In this document: one piece after another, positions 26,042 through 34,423 of the stretch | Layout: the number at the start of each line of letters is the position of its first letter | Position numbering within the stretch: position 1 is the first letter of the stretch | NCBI GenBank assembly: GCA_934668515.1 | Contig: CAKUNS010000002.1 | Location: 29,259 to 93,258 of the forward strand | From: an uncultured Eggerthellaceae bacterium | GTDB lineage: Bacteria > Actinomycetota > Coriobacteriia > Coriobacteriales > Eggerthellaceae | Direction: 5' to 3' | DNA length: 64,000 nt | Notes under the pieces: generated by a model | Databases searched by the model: none | Told to the model about the DNA's origin: nothing | The model's input: only the letters and a program-made list of their open reading frames with translations | Made by a program: the position numbers and the translations under genes

Positions 26042-27469
26042 ATGGGACGTCCAACCATCTATCCCACCGGCACCACTGTTTATGATCCCGATAAGTGCCA
26101 GAACGGCTACACCGTTTTGTCCATCCCGCCTCTGGGCGTCATCCTACTTGACATGAACGGCAAGGTCGTTCGTCGTTGGAAGGATTTCTACGGCTTCCCG
26201 CCCAAGATGCTTCCCGGTGGCCACATGATCGCCTCTAAGGCTACGCGTCCGGCCGAGAATGGCTATCAGGACCAGGAAGACTTGACCATGGTTGACATGG
26301 ACGGCAACGTCGAATGGACCTTCAATCACAACCAGCTGATCAACGACCCCGACGGCGAGCGTTGGATGGCCCGTCAGCATCACGACTTCCAGGTTTCCGG
26401 CAACTCCGTTGGTTATTGGGTTCCGGGCATGGATCCCGATCCCAACTTCGACAAGATGCTGCTCCTCACGCACAACGACGTGAAGAAGCCGAAGATCAGC
26501 CCGCAGAACCTGCTTGAGGACCGCCTGATCGAGATCGACCGTGAGGGCAATTTGCTGTGGGAGTGGAAGATGCTCGACCACTTCAACGAGTTCGGTCTGA
26601 CCGAGGCTCAGAAGAACGTCATCTTCCGCAGCCCCAACGTCCAGCACGCCGGCCCCGAGGGTCAGGGCGACCTGTTCCACGTGAACTGCGCCTCTTACCT
26701 GGGCCCCAACCATTGGTACGACGAGGGCGATGAGCGCTTCAACCCCGAGAACATCATTATGGACTCGCGTGAGTGCAACATGATGTGGATCATCTCCCAC
26801 GAGACCGGCGAGGTTGTCTGGCAGGTCGGCCCCGACTTCACCAAGACGCCCGAGCTGCGTTTGTTCGGCACCATCGTCGGCCCGCACCACACGCATATGA
26901 TCCCCAAGGGCTTGCCGGGCGAGGGCCACGTCATGGTCTACGACAACGGCGGCTGGGCTGGCTATGGTCTGCCGAACCAGTTTTCCAAGATCGGCGGCAA
27001 GGCGGTTCGTCGCGATTACTCGCGCGTCGTCGAGTTCGACCCCACCACGCTCGAGATCGTCTGGGAGTGCAAGGGCGAGAAGGAGGGCATGACCGTCGAC
27101 GGCGGCTTCAACCCCAAGGCCTCCGACTTCTACAGCCCGCTGACCTCCGACGCCCAGCGCCTGCCCAACGGCAACACGCTGATCTGCGAGGGCGTTTCCT
27201 GCATTCTGCGCGAGGTCACGCCCGAGAACCAGATCGTTTGGGAGTACGTCGTTCCTGCCGAGACGTTCCTGTATCGCGCTTACCGCATTCCCTACGAGTG
27301 GGTTCCGCAGCTGGAGAAGCCGGTCGAGACCCCGGTCGAGCGTCTGGACCTCTTCAATTTCCAGGTGCCGGGCGCCGCTCCCACCGACTGGGAGAGCGCC
27401 GTGGTCGAGGTCGAGGGCGCGCACGCGTTCGACACCCAGATGGCCAAGTGCGTCGAGAGCCTTGACTAA
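26042..27469 (+). CDS. Arylsulfate sulfotransferase-like protein (copy 1, ASST)
   Basis: PAPS-independent aryl-sulfate sulfotransferase family (six-bladed propeller), which moves sulfate from one phenol ester to another phenol. The protein is 475 residues. Repeated blade motifs are VDMDGNVEWTF, IDREGNLLWEW, ETGEVVWQVGPD and PTTLEIVWECKG. Candidate active-site histidines conserved in both copies lie in RQHHDFQVSG, LFHVNCASYLGPNHW and THMIPKGLPGEG. No signal peptide is present, so it should be cytosolic, unlike the exported E. coli AssT. ATG 26042 is chosen after AGGAGAAAGG; an upstream in-frame ATG (25994) adds 16 unconserved residues. The tandem paralogue is 275 bases downstream, past a terminator-like hairpin. 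Confidence 0.83.
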   Translation: MGRPTIYPTGTTVYDPDKCQNGYTVLSIPPLGVILLDMNGKVVRRWKDFYGFPPKMLPGGHMIASKATRPAENGYQDQEDLTMVDMDGNVEWTFNHNQLINDPDGERWMARQHHDFQVSGNSVGYWVPGMDPDPNFDKMLLLTHNDVKKPKISPQNLLEDRLIEIDREGNLLWEWKMLDHFNEFGLTEAQKNVIFRSPNVQHAGPEGQGDLFHVNCASYLGPNHWYDEGDERFNPENIIMDSRECNMMWIISHETGEVVWQVGPDFTKTPELRLFGTIVGPHHTHMIPKGLPGEGHVMVYDNGGWAGYGLPNQFSKIGGKAVRRDYSRVVEFDPTTLEIVWECKGEKEGMTVDGGFNPKASDFYSPLTSDAQRLPNGNTLICEGVSCILREVTPENQIVWEYVVPAETFLYRAYRIPYEWVPQLEKPVETPVERLDLFNFQVPGAAPTDWESAVVEVEGAHAFDTQMAKCVESLD

Positions 27470-27502
27470 CTAATCGGAAAACTCGGCCGAAATAGTTGGT
27501 TC

Positions 27503-27549
27503 AATAAAGGCAGGTTGGAGCTGAATTACGGCCCTGACCTGCCTTTATT
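27503..27549. terminator. Inverted repeat / terminator between the two sulfotransferase genes
   Basis: A perfect 13-base stem: 27503-27515 pairs with 27537-27549 (AATAAAGGCAGGT and its complement), with a 21-base loop. A/T-rich outer ends give a weak U-run in either direction. It probably ends the first sulfotransferase transcript, so the second copy needs its own promoter in 27550-27744. Confidence 0.65.
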
Positions 27550-27744
27550 ATTTGAATAGTTAATATGTCGGCATTACCTCCCGTTTCTAGATCTGATGGG
27601 AAAACCGACAGATCGTGTTTGTTTGCAAATCAGAGAAGTAGGCCCTTTAAGCTGTTCTTGTGATCGTTTCTCGCATAATCTATGGACTGTTCGACCGTAT
27701 CAGGATCGGCGTGGAGTGCGCCGACGTTGCGAGAAAGGAACGAC

Positions 27745-29169
27745 ATGGGACGTCCAAATGTTTATCCCACTGGTACCACGGTCTATTACCCTGACGAGGC
27801 CTATAGCGGCTACACCATCTACGATGCAGATGGCTACGGAGTCGTTATGGTCGACATGAACGGCAGGGTCGTTCGTTACTTCAAGAACTTCAATGGCTTC
27901 CCTCCCAAGGTTCTGCCCGGCGGCCATGTCATCGGCACCAGGGCTTGCCGTCCCCGCGAAAACGGCTATCAGGACATGGAAGATCTGACCATGATCGACA
28001 TGGACGGCAACGTCGAGTGGACGTTCGATCGCAACCAGCTGATCAACGATCCCGACGGTGAGCGTTGGATGGCTCGTCAGCATCATGACTACCAGGTCTC
28101 CGGTAGCCCCACTGGCTACTTCTGCCCTGGTCAGGAGCCTGACCCCAACTTCAACAAGATGCTCATCCTCACGCACAACGACGTGCGCAAGCCCAAGATC
28201 TCCCCGCAGCTCCTTCTTGAGGACCGCCTGATCGAGATCGACCGCGAGGGCAACATCCTCTGGGAGTGGAACATGCTCGACCACTTCAACGAGTTCGGCC
28301 TTGATGAGACTATCAAGAACGCCATGTTCCGCAACCCCAACACCCAGCACTGCGGCCCCGAGGGTCAGGGCGACATCTTCCACGTGAACTGCGCCTCTTA
28401 CCTGGGCCCGAACCACTGGTACGACGAGGGCGACGAGCGCTTCCACCCTGAGAACATCATCATGGACTCTCGCGAGGCCAACATCATGTGGATCGTCTCC
28501 CATGAGACTGGCGAGGTTGTCTGGCAGGTCGGCCCCGACTTCACCAAGACCTCTGAGTTGCGTCTGTTCGGCACCATCGTCGGCCCGCACTTCACCCACA
28601 TGATCCCCAAGGGCCTGCCGGGCGAGGGCAACATCATGCTGTACGACAACGGCGGCTGGGCAGGCTACGGCGCACCGAGCCAGACCTCCAAGACCGGTCT
28701 GAAGGTTACCCGTCGCGATGGTTCTCGCGTCGTCGAGTTCAACCCGACCAATCTCGAGATCGTTTGGGAGTGCACCGGCGAGCCGCTGCCCGTCGCTGCT
28801 GGCTTCAACTACAACACCAACTACTTCTACAGCCCGCTGACCTCTGCTGCTCAGCGTATGCCCAACGGCAACACGGTTATCACCGAGGGCTGCAGCGGTA
28901 TCGTTCGCGAGTACACCGCTGACAAGAAGCTGGTTTGGGAGTACGTTGCTCCGCGTGGTCTGTTCCTGTATCGCGCCTATCGTATCCCGTACGAGTGGGT
29001 TCCTCAGATCGAGAAGCCCGAGGAGATCGAGATTCCTCGCATGAACGTGGACGAGTTCCACATCGGCGACGTCGATCCTAATAACTGGGATGAGGGCGCA
29101 CGTGACGTCGAGGGCGCTCATGCGTTCGACACCCATGTCGCTGCCTGCGTCACCGGCCTGGATGAGTAG
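27745..29169 (+). CDS. Arylsulfate sulfotransferase-like protein (copy 2, ASST)
   Basis: Tandem paralogue of the gene at 26042, 474 residues, similar along its whole length with the same N-terminus (MGRPNVYPTGTTVYY) and the same blade motifs. The candidate catalytic histidines are kept (QHHDYQVSG, FHVNCASYL, THMIPKGLPGEG). One His of GPHHTHM in copy 1 is Phe here (GPHFTHM), and the loop around EGMTVDGGFNP differs (PVAAGFNYNTN), so acceptor or donor preference may differ. Cytosolic (no signal peptide). Start ATG 27745 follows GAGAAAGGAA; the in-frame ATG at 27682 adds 21 unconserved residues. A convergent CxxC DsbA-like gene lies downstream. Confidence 0.83.
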   Translation: MGRPNVYPTGTTVYYPDEAYSGYTIYDADGYGVVMVDMNGRVVRYFKNFNGFPPKVLPGGHVIGTRACRPRENGYQDMEDLTMIDMDGNVEWTFDRNQLINDPDGERWMARQHHDYQVSGSPTGYFCPGQEPDPNFNKMLILTHNDVRKPKISPQLLLEDRLIEIDREGNILWEWNMLDHFNEFGLDETIKNAMFRNPNTQHCGPEGQGDIFHVNCASYLGPNHWYDEGDERFHPENIIMDSREANIMWIVSHETGEVVWQVGPDFTKTSELRLFGTIVGPHFTHMIPKGLPGEGNIMLYDNGGWAGYGAPSQTSKTGLKVTRRDGSRVVEFNPTNLEIVWECTGEPLPVAAGFNYNTNYFYSPLTSAAQRMPNGNTVITEGCSGIVREYTADKKLVWEYVAPRGLFLYRAYRIPYEWVPQIEKPEEIEIPRMNVDEFHIGDVDPNNWDEGARDVEGAHAFDTHVAACVTGLDE

Positions 29170-29208
29170 TTCGCGCATAACGCGAACGCGCTCCAACGCG
29201 TGATTTTT

Positions 29209-29242
29209 CGAATGCCGATCGGGTTTTTCCGGTCGGCATTCG
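29209..29242 (+). terminator. Long hairpin after the second sulfotransferase gene
   Basis: 14-base stem (29209-29222 with 29229-29242, one G-U pair) and a six-base T-rich loop. No T run follows on the plus strand, so termination is plausible but not certain. Confidence 0.5.
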
Positions 29243-29297
29243 TGCGTCTGGGGCCAATCCGGCGTTTTCGCCGGTGTTTCGGGGTCTTTGCGTGAAA

Positions 29298-29327
29298 AGA
29301 AGGCCGGCTCGTAAGAGCCGGCCTTCT
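29298..29327. terminator. Terminator between convergent genes (stronger on minus strand)
   Basis: Perfect 13-base stem AGAAGGCCGGCTC / GAGCCGGCCTTCT with GTAA loop. On the minus strand it is followed by TTTTC, giving an intrinsic terminator for the DsbA-like gene. It may also serve the plus strand. Confidence 0.8.
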
Positions 29328-29365
29328 GGTTTCCTTGCCGTTTTACCGCGTGCTGAAGTGCTGAG

Positions 29366-30271
29366 TTACAGTGCCAGGCACTCGCCCGTTGCGGGGTTGC
29401 AGAACGACAGGGGCTTCGACTTCACGAAATAGCTGCTGCCGCCATCGACCTTCTCGAAGGTGCCCATGGCAAGCAGATCGTCAACGCAGGCGGCAAGCTG
29501 CTCGTCGGTAAGATCGAACAGAACCTGGATCTCGCGAGCCATGACGCTGCCGTAGGTTGAGACGAACTTCACGGCGGCGTCAAGCGAGTACTCGGGCGTT
29601 TCAAGGACGATCTCGCCGTCGGTGAGCTCGGCGATGGCGCTCTTGAAGAAGGCGAACTCGCTGTAGCCCGTTGCCGACTTCTCGGCCTTGCCGTACGTGA
29701 CGTTGTAAGTGGGGTAGGTGCGTACCTGATGCTGGCTGGAGGTGATGAGGTCGGCGGAGTACAGCTCCTCGGCGGTGCCGTCGGTCATGTCCTTCTTGAA
29801 GCGCTCGAGGTCGACGGGGAATTCCGCAGCCAGCTGGACAAGGTCGTCAACCGTGACCAAGGTGCGGCCTTCGGCGTAACGGGCCTCGCGCATACGGCGC
29901 AGGAACTTTTCGGAAGCCTCGCGGTTCTGGATATGCATGGCCTTGTAGGCAAGGCACATGGGAACGGACGTGATGTCGTTCATGCCCAACTTGTCGACGG
30001 CTTCGAAATCGATGGGCACGCCGGTGCGGTTGGCGGCTTTCTTAATGCCCTGCGACATCTGCTCCTTGAACTGGACGAATCGTGCGTCAGCGTGCTCGTC
30101 GCGGCCGACGATGTCGCGCACGTCGCCAATGAGCATGCCCATGATGGTGACGATCTCGACCTTGTCGCCAAGCAGGTACTCGATCTTGCGCATGGCAGGT
30201 TCCATGCCGTAGCACCACGTGCACAGCGGGTCGGTGTACTGGATGATCTTGATTTTCTGGTCTGCAGCCAT
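29366..30271 (-). CDS. DsbA-family thioredoxin-fold protein with CTWC motif, cytosolic
   Basis: Thioredoxin-fold oxidoreductase of the DsbA/FrnE/YjbH group, 301 residues. The N-terminal strand leads to DPLCTWCYGMEP, a CxxC active site at C17 and C20. The inserted helical domain (residues ~65-170) and a cis-Pro region RTYPTYNV (near 196-203) fit the DsbA fold. An additional C-terminal ~60 residues (LFDLTDEQLAACVDDLL, then a Cys-containing end SFCNPATGECLAL) resemble a small winged helix. There is no signal peptide, so it acts in the cytosol. RBS GGAGGGG precedes ATG 30271. Convergent with the sulfotransferase genes; in uropathogenic E. coli assT is followed by dsbL/dsbI, so the proximity may be meaningful. 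Confidence 0.8.
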   Translation of the reverse strand: MAADQKIKIIQYTDPLCTWCYGMEPAMRKIEYLLGDKVEIVTIMGMLIGDVRDIVGRDEHADARFVQFKEQMSQGIKKAANRTGVPIDFEAVDKLGMNDITSVPMCLAYKAMHIQNREASEKFLRRMREARYAEGRTLVTVDDLVQLAAEFPVDLERFKKDMTDGTAEELYSADLITSSQHQVRTYPTYNVTYGKAEKSATGYSEFAFFKSAIAELTDGEIVLETPEYSLDAAVKFVSTYGSVMAREIQVLFDLTDEQLAACVDDLLAMGTFEKVDGGSSYFVKSKPLSFCNPATGECLAL

Positions 30272-30384
30272 GAGTATCCCCTCCGAGTAGTGTTTTACCA
30301 GCGAAACGATATCACGAACGGCGGTTCAGCGGCAATGACGCGTTGGCAACATGTCAGGGCATTCGGCATGGTAAAGTGGGGGAC

Positions 30385-31023
30385 ATGGATTCTTACCAAA
30401 CAATAACCGGCTCCTCTCAGGGCGAATACGAAGAGAAGAAAAGCCGCTTCATCGCGTATCTTTCCCACGTGGAAACCGAAGAAGAGGCGCTGGATTTCAT
30501 TGCCAACGTGAAGGCGCAGCATCCCATGGCGCGCCATCACGTGTACGCGTATGCCCTGCGTGCCGAGAACCGCGTGCGCTACTCCGACGACGGCGAGCCG
30601 CAAAAGACGGCCGGCCTGCCCACGCTCTCGGTGCTTCAGCACGCCGAGCTGGTTGACGTTGCGTGCGTGGTGGTGCGCTACTTCGGCGGCACGCTTCTTG
30701 GCACGGGCGGGTTGGTTCGCGCCTACACCAAGGCAACGCAGAATGCGGTGGTGCTGGCGCGCACGGCGTCGTTCGCGCCTTGCTGCGATGTGGTTATCTG
30801 CGTCGATTACCCGCTGTATGAGAAGCTGTCCTACGTGCTGAAAACCCGCGGCGTTCCCGTTATGGACACGGAGTTCTCGTCGGACGTCACCATTACGGTG
30901 CGCGTTCTGGCCGAAACAGTAGACGGCCTTGTCCGCATGGTCCGTGAGTGCTGCCAGGGACGAGAAGAGCTGCTCGTCGGCGACAAGCAGCTCCAATTGA
31001 TTGAGAATCTGGCGAATCAGTAA
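30385..31023 (+). CDS. YigZ/IMPACT-family protein (UPF0029)
   Basis: A 212-residue protein of the YigZ/IMPACT family. The N-terminal UPF0029 domain has the diagnostic KKSRFIAYLSHV start, HHVYAYAL, RYSDDGEPQKTAG and VRYFGGTLLGTGGLVRAYTKA blocks. The C-terminal ~75 residues are the ferredoxin-like DUF1949 domain. Members have been linked to translation regulation and ribosome binding, and in bacteria the exact role is unclear. ATG 30385 is preferred over 30343 because it begins the conserved region and follows GTGGGGG. Divergent from the DsbA-like gene and convergent with the LysR gene. Confidence 0.9.
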   Translation: MDSYQTITGSSQGEYEEKKSRFIAYLSHVETEEEALDFIANVKAQHPMARHHVYAYALRAENRVRYSDDGEPQKTAGLPTLSVLQHAELVDVACVVVRYFGGTLLGTGGLVRAYTKATQNAVVLARTASFAPCCDVVICVDYPLYEKLSYVLKTRGVPVMDTEFSSDVTITVRVLAETVDGLVRMVRECCQGREELLVGDKQLQLIENLANQ

Positions 31024-31062
31024 GTTCGCTTCGCGTTGCCGTCCGACACGGGCGGCTTCCCG

Positions 31063-32004
31063 TTAGTCGAACGTCGGCGTTTCGGCGGTCGATTCAACCG
31101 TGGGGTTGTCGTCGATCACTTGATGAAGCATATCGATGTAATCCAGCAGAAGCTTGCTGGGCCTGCGGCCGTTGTGCATGATGTAGCCCACGCGCATGGT
31201 CTCGTCGACGTCCAGCGGAATGGCCACGATGCCGCTGTGCATCTCGGCGGAAAGAACGCCCGTCGAGATGGTGTAGCCGTTGAAGCTGGTTAGAAGGTTG
31301 GTGAGCGTGCCGCGGTCGGAGAACCTGATGTTGCGGTCATGCGGTAGGTAGCCAAGCGGCTCTTCTGAGTAATAGAACGAATTAGTGGTTCCCTGCTCGA
31401 ACGAGTAGCGGGGGTAGGGCGCCAAGTCCTCGGGCTTCAGCAGCTTCTTCTGCGAAAGCGGGTGATGGTCGCCCACGAAGACGTGCGCCTGTGCGTCGAA
31501 CAGCGGGTAGAAGGTGACGTCCGCATCGCGAAACGCCTTCGACAGCACGCGCTCGTTGAAGTCGTCCAGGTACAGCACGCCGATCTCGCTGCGGAAGGTG
31601 CGCACGTCGTCGATGATCTGGCCGGTTGCGCACTCGCGCAGCACGAAATCGTACACCTCGTGAGCGCACTTTTCGGCGATGTTGATGAACGCCTGCAGGC
31701 TGAAGTAGTAGTGCTGCGTCGAGACGGACAGGCGCACCTGAGAGTCCTTACCGGTGGCGTAGCGCGATTCCAACATATCGGCCTGCTCGACAACCTGGCG
31801 AGCGTAGCCAAGCAGTTCGGTGCCGTCGTTGGTTAGCGTGACGCCGCGGTTCGAACGTGTGAAAATCGTGATGCCAAGCTCGTGTTCCAGGTCTTTGATC
31901 GCGGTCGAGAGGTTCGATTGCGAGACGTACATGTTCTGGGCTGCGGCGTTGATTGACCCCTGCTCGGAGATGGCAATGAGGTATCTGAGCTGCTGTAACG
32001 TCAT
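31063..32004 (-). CDS. LysR-family transcriptional regulator
   Basis: A 313-residue LysR regulator. Residues 1-60 form the winged HTH (MTLQQLRYLIAISEQGSINAAA with YVSQSNLSTAIKDLEHELG as recognition region). Residues ~90-300 form the periplasmic-binding-like effector domain. It is divergent from the phenylacetate-CoA-ligase-like gene across a 282-base gap, the classic layout for control of the neighbouring operon. Its effector domain resembles the stand-alone protein encoded at 33663 (QHYYFSLQAF versus QHYLFNVQTF; TGQIIDDV versus TQGVIDDV; FNGYTISTGVL versus LNGYTVTSGIL). The likely inducer is an aromatic acid, by context only. RBS AGGAAG precedes the ATG. Confidence 0.92.
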   Translation of the reverse strand: MTLQQLRYLIAISEQGSINAAAQNMYVSQSNLSTAIKDLEHELGITIFTRSNRGVTLTNDGTELLGYARQVVEQADMLESRYATGKDSQVRLSVSTQHYYFSLQAFINIAEKCAHEVYDFVLRECATGQIIDDVRTFRSEIGVLYLDDFNERVLSKAFRDADVTFYPLFDAQAHVFVGDHHPLSQKKLLKPEDLAPYPRYSFEQGTTNSFYYSEEPLGYLPHDRNIRFSDRGTLTNLLTSFNGYTISTGVLSAEMHSGIVAIPLDVDETMRVGYIMHNGRRPSKLLLDYIDMLHQVIDDNPTVESTAETPTFD

Positions 32005-32286
32005 ATTCTTGCTTCCTTTTCCGCGTGGTGAAAACCCCGTATTCGATATCGCATATGGTATTAGATTATTAGCTGAATGGGGTTATCTGTTTTCCCGAAT
32101 ACTATATACCAAGATCCTGAATAGCCGTTTATCTTGTTCGAGAAGGCTAATAATGGTTTTATACATATGCGTTATAGGATCCTTCGCTTCCTTTTGAACA
32201 GCGAACAAAAAATCGATCAGCGCACGGCAAAGTGCGTGGGGCGGGCCCGCTTGGAGCGACGCTCGCATACGATGCAAGGAGTAAGA

Positions 32287-33630
32287 ATGGCCAAGAAGAA
32301 CATTCCGTACGATCAGAAGTACTACGATCCCGAGATCGAGACCATGCCGCGTCCCGAACTTGAGGCTATGCAGCTCGAGCGCCTGAAGGCGATGGTCAAG
32401 TACGCGTACGAGAACACCGTTTGGTACAAGCGCTCGTTCGACGAGGCTGGCGTGAAGCCCGAGGATATCCAGACCCTGGCCGACATCGCCAAGTTCCCGT
32501 TCGTCGACAAGGCCACCGAGCGCCAGACCCAGCACGTGGGCAGTTTCTTCGGCGAGATGTGCTCGGTTCCCGAGGAAGACGTCGTTTTCATGGCCACCTC
32601 TTCGGGTTCCACCGGCGTTCCCACCGTCAGCCCCTTCACGCAGGAGGACTTCGACCTGTGGCAGTCCACCGAGGCCCGTCTGTTCTGGCAGGCCGGCATG
32701 CGTCCGAACGACCGCTACGTCCACGGCCTGAACTTCGCGCTGTACGTTGGCGGCCCCGACGTCATGGGCGCTCAGGAGCTTGGCGCTTTGGCCATTTGGG
32801 TTGGCGCCGTTCCTTCTGACCGCCTGCTGTTCGTTTTGAAGCAGTACCAGCCCACTGTTATTTGGACTTCGCCCTCTTACGCATGGACCCTGGGCGTTAA
32901 GGCAAAGGAGAAGGGCTTCGACCCCAAGACCGACTTCAACATTCATACCATCATCGTCGCCGGCGAGCCGGGCGGCTCCATCGCTTCCACGCGTGAGGCC
33001 ATCGAGAATTTGTGGGACGCTAAGGTCGTCGACTTCTTCGGTCTGTCCGACATCTACGGTGCTTGTGCCGCCATGTGCGAGGCGAAGGACGGCCTGCACA
33101 TTGTCGAGGACCAGATTCTGGTTGAGACCGTCGATCCTGCCACCGGCGAGGTTCTTGAGCCGGGCAGCGTGGGCGAGCTTACCTACACCACGCTTATGAA
33201 GAAGGCCCGCCCGATGATTCGTTTCCGCACGGGCGACATCGGTTACGTTTCCACCGAGAAGTGCAGCTGCGGCCGTACCCATGCCCGTATCCACGTGACC
33301 GGCCGCAAGGACGAGATGTTCATCGTCGGCGCCGTGAACGTGTTCCCGTCCGACATCGAGTACGTCGTGCGCGGCTCCGAGGGTCTGACCGGTGAGTACT
33401 CCATCCGCGTGTATGATGAGAACTACACCACGCGCTACGAGGTTTCCGTCGAGCGCGCGTTTGGCAGCGACGAGCCCTACGACAAGGTTTCCAAGCGCGT
33501 CGAGGCTGCGTTGAAAGCTCACTGCGGCGTTCGTCCCGCCAAGGTCATCGTTTACGATGCCGACGGTTTGGGCGTTTCGGCCGAGCATAAGGCCAAGCGC
33601 TTCATCGACGAGCGCGACAGCGCCAAATAG
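32287..33630 (+). CDS. Phenylacetate-CoA ligase-like (PaaK-type) adenylate-forming enzyme
   Basis: ATP-dependent acyl-CoA ligase of the PaaK branch, 447 residues, predicted to activate an aryl- or alkyl-acetate as its CoA thioester. Motifs: PYDQKYYDPEIETMPRPEL at the N-terminus; the P-loop-like ATSSGSTGVPT (near 102-112); FFGLSDIYG (near 250); FRTGDIGYV (near 315); and the C-terminal hinge/K region with GRKDEMFIVGAVNVFPSDIE (near 338-357). A CxCGRTH cluster precedes the hinge. ATG 32287 follows AAGGAGT; the open frame back to 32134 adds 51 unconserved residues. The next gene is 32 bases downstream. A 2-oxoacid oxidoreductase operon follows, suggesting arylacetyl-CoA metabolism. Confidence 0.9.
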   Translation: MAKKNIPYDQKYYDPEIETMPRPELEAMQLERLKAMVKYAYENTVWYKRSFDEAGVKPEDIQTLADIAKFPFVDKATERQTQHVGSFFGEMCSVPEEDVVFMATSSGSTGVPTVSPFTQEDFDLWQSTEARLFWQAGMRPNDRYVHGLNFALYVGGPDVMGAQELGALAIWVGAVPSDRLLFVLKQYQPTVIWTSPSYAWTLGVKAKEKGFDPKTDFNIHTIIVAGEPGGSIASTREAIENLWDAKVVDFFGLSDIYGACAAMCEAKDGLHIVEDQILVETVDPATGEVLEPGSVGELTYTTLMKKARPMIRFRTGDIGYVSTEKCSCGRTHARIHVTGRKDEMFIVGAVNVFPSDIEYVVRGSEGLTGEYSIRVYDENYTTRYEVSVERAFGSDEPYDKVSKRVEAALKAHCGVRPAKVIVYDADGLGVSAEHKAKRFIDERDSAK

Positions 33631-33662
33631 AATCCTGCAACCTTCAGTAGCTAGGAGCTATC

Positions 33663-34316
33663 ATGACCAATCAATTCGCAGTTTCCGGTCAGCATTACCT
33701 GTTCAACGTTCAGACGTTCGCAAGCACGGTTCTTTCTGTGGGCGGCGATGCCTATCAGTACGCATTCCGCGACCGCACCACGCAGGGCGTTATCGATGAC
33801 GTCGCCAATGGCGAGTCCGAGCTGGGCGTTCTTCTTGAGACCACCACGACGGCGGCCGATCTTGAGGCTGCTTTCGACAAGGCAGGCCTTCGCTTCGTCG
33901 AGCTTATCCAGTCCACGCCGCGCGTTGCGCTGCCGGCAAGCCACCCCATGGTGAACGCCGACAAGCTCACGCTTGAGCAGCTCGAGGACTATCCCTACAT
34001 CTATTTCGAGCAGGGTGAGGATGCCCCCGCGTATTTCGCTGAGGAGGCTTTGGCTGACGAAGCGCGCCGTAAGAGCATTGCCACCACCGACCGCGCATCG
34101 CTTTCCGAGCTTATCGTTGCGCTAAACGGCTACACGGTGACCAGCGGCATTTTGGTCGGCGTGTCTGACGGCCCAGGTCTGACCACGGTTGCCCTTGACA
34201 CCGATGTGAAGCTTCATCTTGGCTATATCATTCGCAAGGACGCTGAGCTTTCGCCGATCGGCGCCAAGTTCGTCGACAAGCTTGAGAAGAACCTCGTCAA
34301 GTACGCGAAGTTTTAA
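33663..34316 (+). CDS. Stand-alone LysR effector-binding domain (no DNA-binding domain)
   Basis: A 217-residue protein homologous to the C-terminal effector-binding domain of the LysR regulator encoded at 31063, but with no HTH. It begins at FAVSGQHYLFNVQTF, which aligns with the start of the regulatory domain (LSVSTQHYYFSLQAF), and continues through VIDDVANGESELGVLLE, LEQLEDYPYIYFEQG and VALNGYTVTSGIL. No signal peptide is visible, so it is cytosolic. AGGAG lies just before ATG 33663 and only 32 bases separate it from the ligase gene, so it is a designed gene rather than a broken regulator. It may sense the same ligand, titrate it, or heterodimerise with the LysR protein; all are inference. 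Confidence 0.85.
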   Translation: MTNQFAVSGQHYLFNVQTFASTVLSVGGDAYQYAFRDRTTQGVIDDVANGESELGVLLETTTTAADLEAAFDKAGLRFVELIQSTPRVALPASHPMVNADKLTLEQLEDYPYIYFEQGEDAPAYFAEEALADEARRKSIATTDRASLSELIVALNGYTVTSGILVGVSDGPGLTTVALDTDVKLHLGYIIRKDAELSPIGAKFVDKLEKNLVKYAKF

Positions 34317-34387
34317 TTAAAGTCGTCGCTCGTTTAAACAGTCGTAACAACCACGCTCCGCTTTCTTTCCCCTCCCGATGCTTTGGC

Positions 34388-34393
34388 TATACT
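34388..34393 (+). promoter_or_regulatory. Candidate -10 box before the oxidoreductase operon
   Basis: TATACT at 34388-34393, 31 bases before ATG 34424, in a 107-base gap. No convincing -35 is present at 17 bases, so activator control is possible. Confidence 0.4.
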
Positions 34394-34423
34394 GTTAGCC
34401 ACGATATTGAGAGGGGATTTTTC

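Noticed and set aside
25825..26058. 77-codon minus-strand open frame between the nitroreductase and first sulfotransferase
   Set aside because: No convincing RBS or homology, and it overlaps the promoter region and start of the sulfotransferase gene.
27700..29196. 498-codon open frame antisense to the second sulfotransferase
   Set aside because: The first sulfotransferase also has an antisense open frame, as expected from two similar GC-rich coding sequences. No RBS or motif supports translation.
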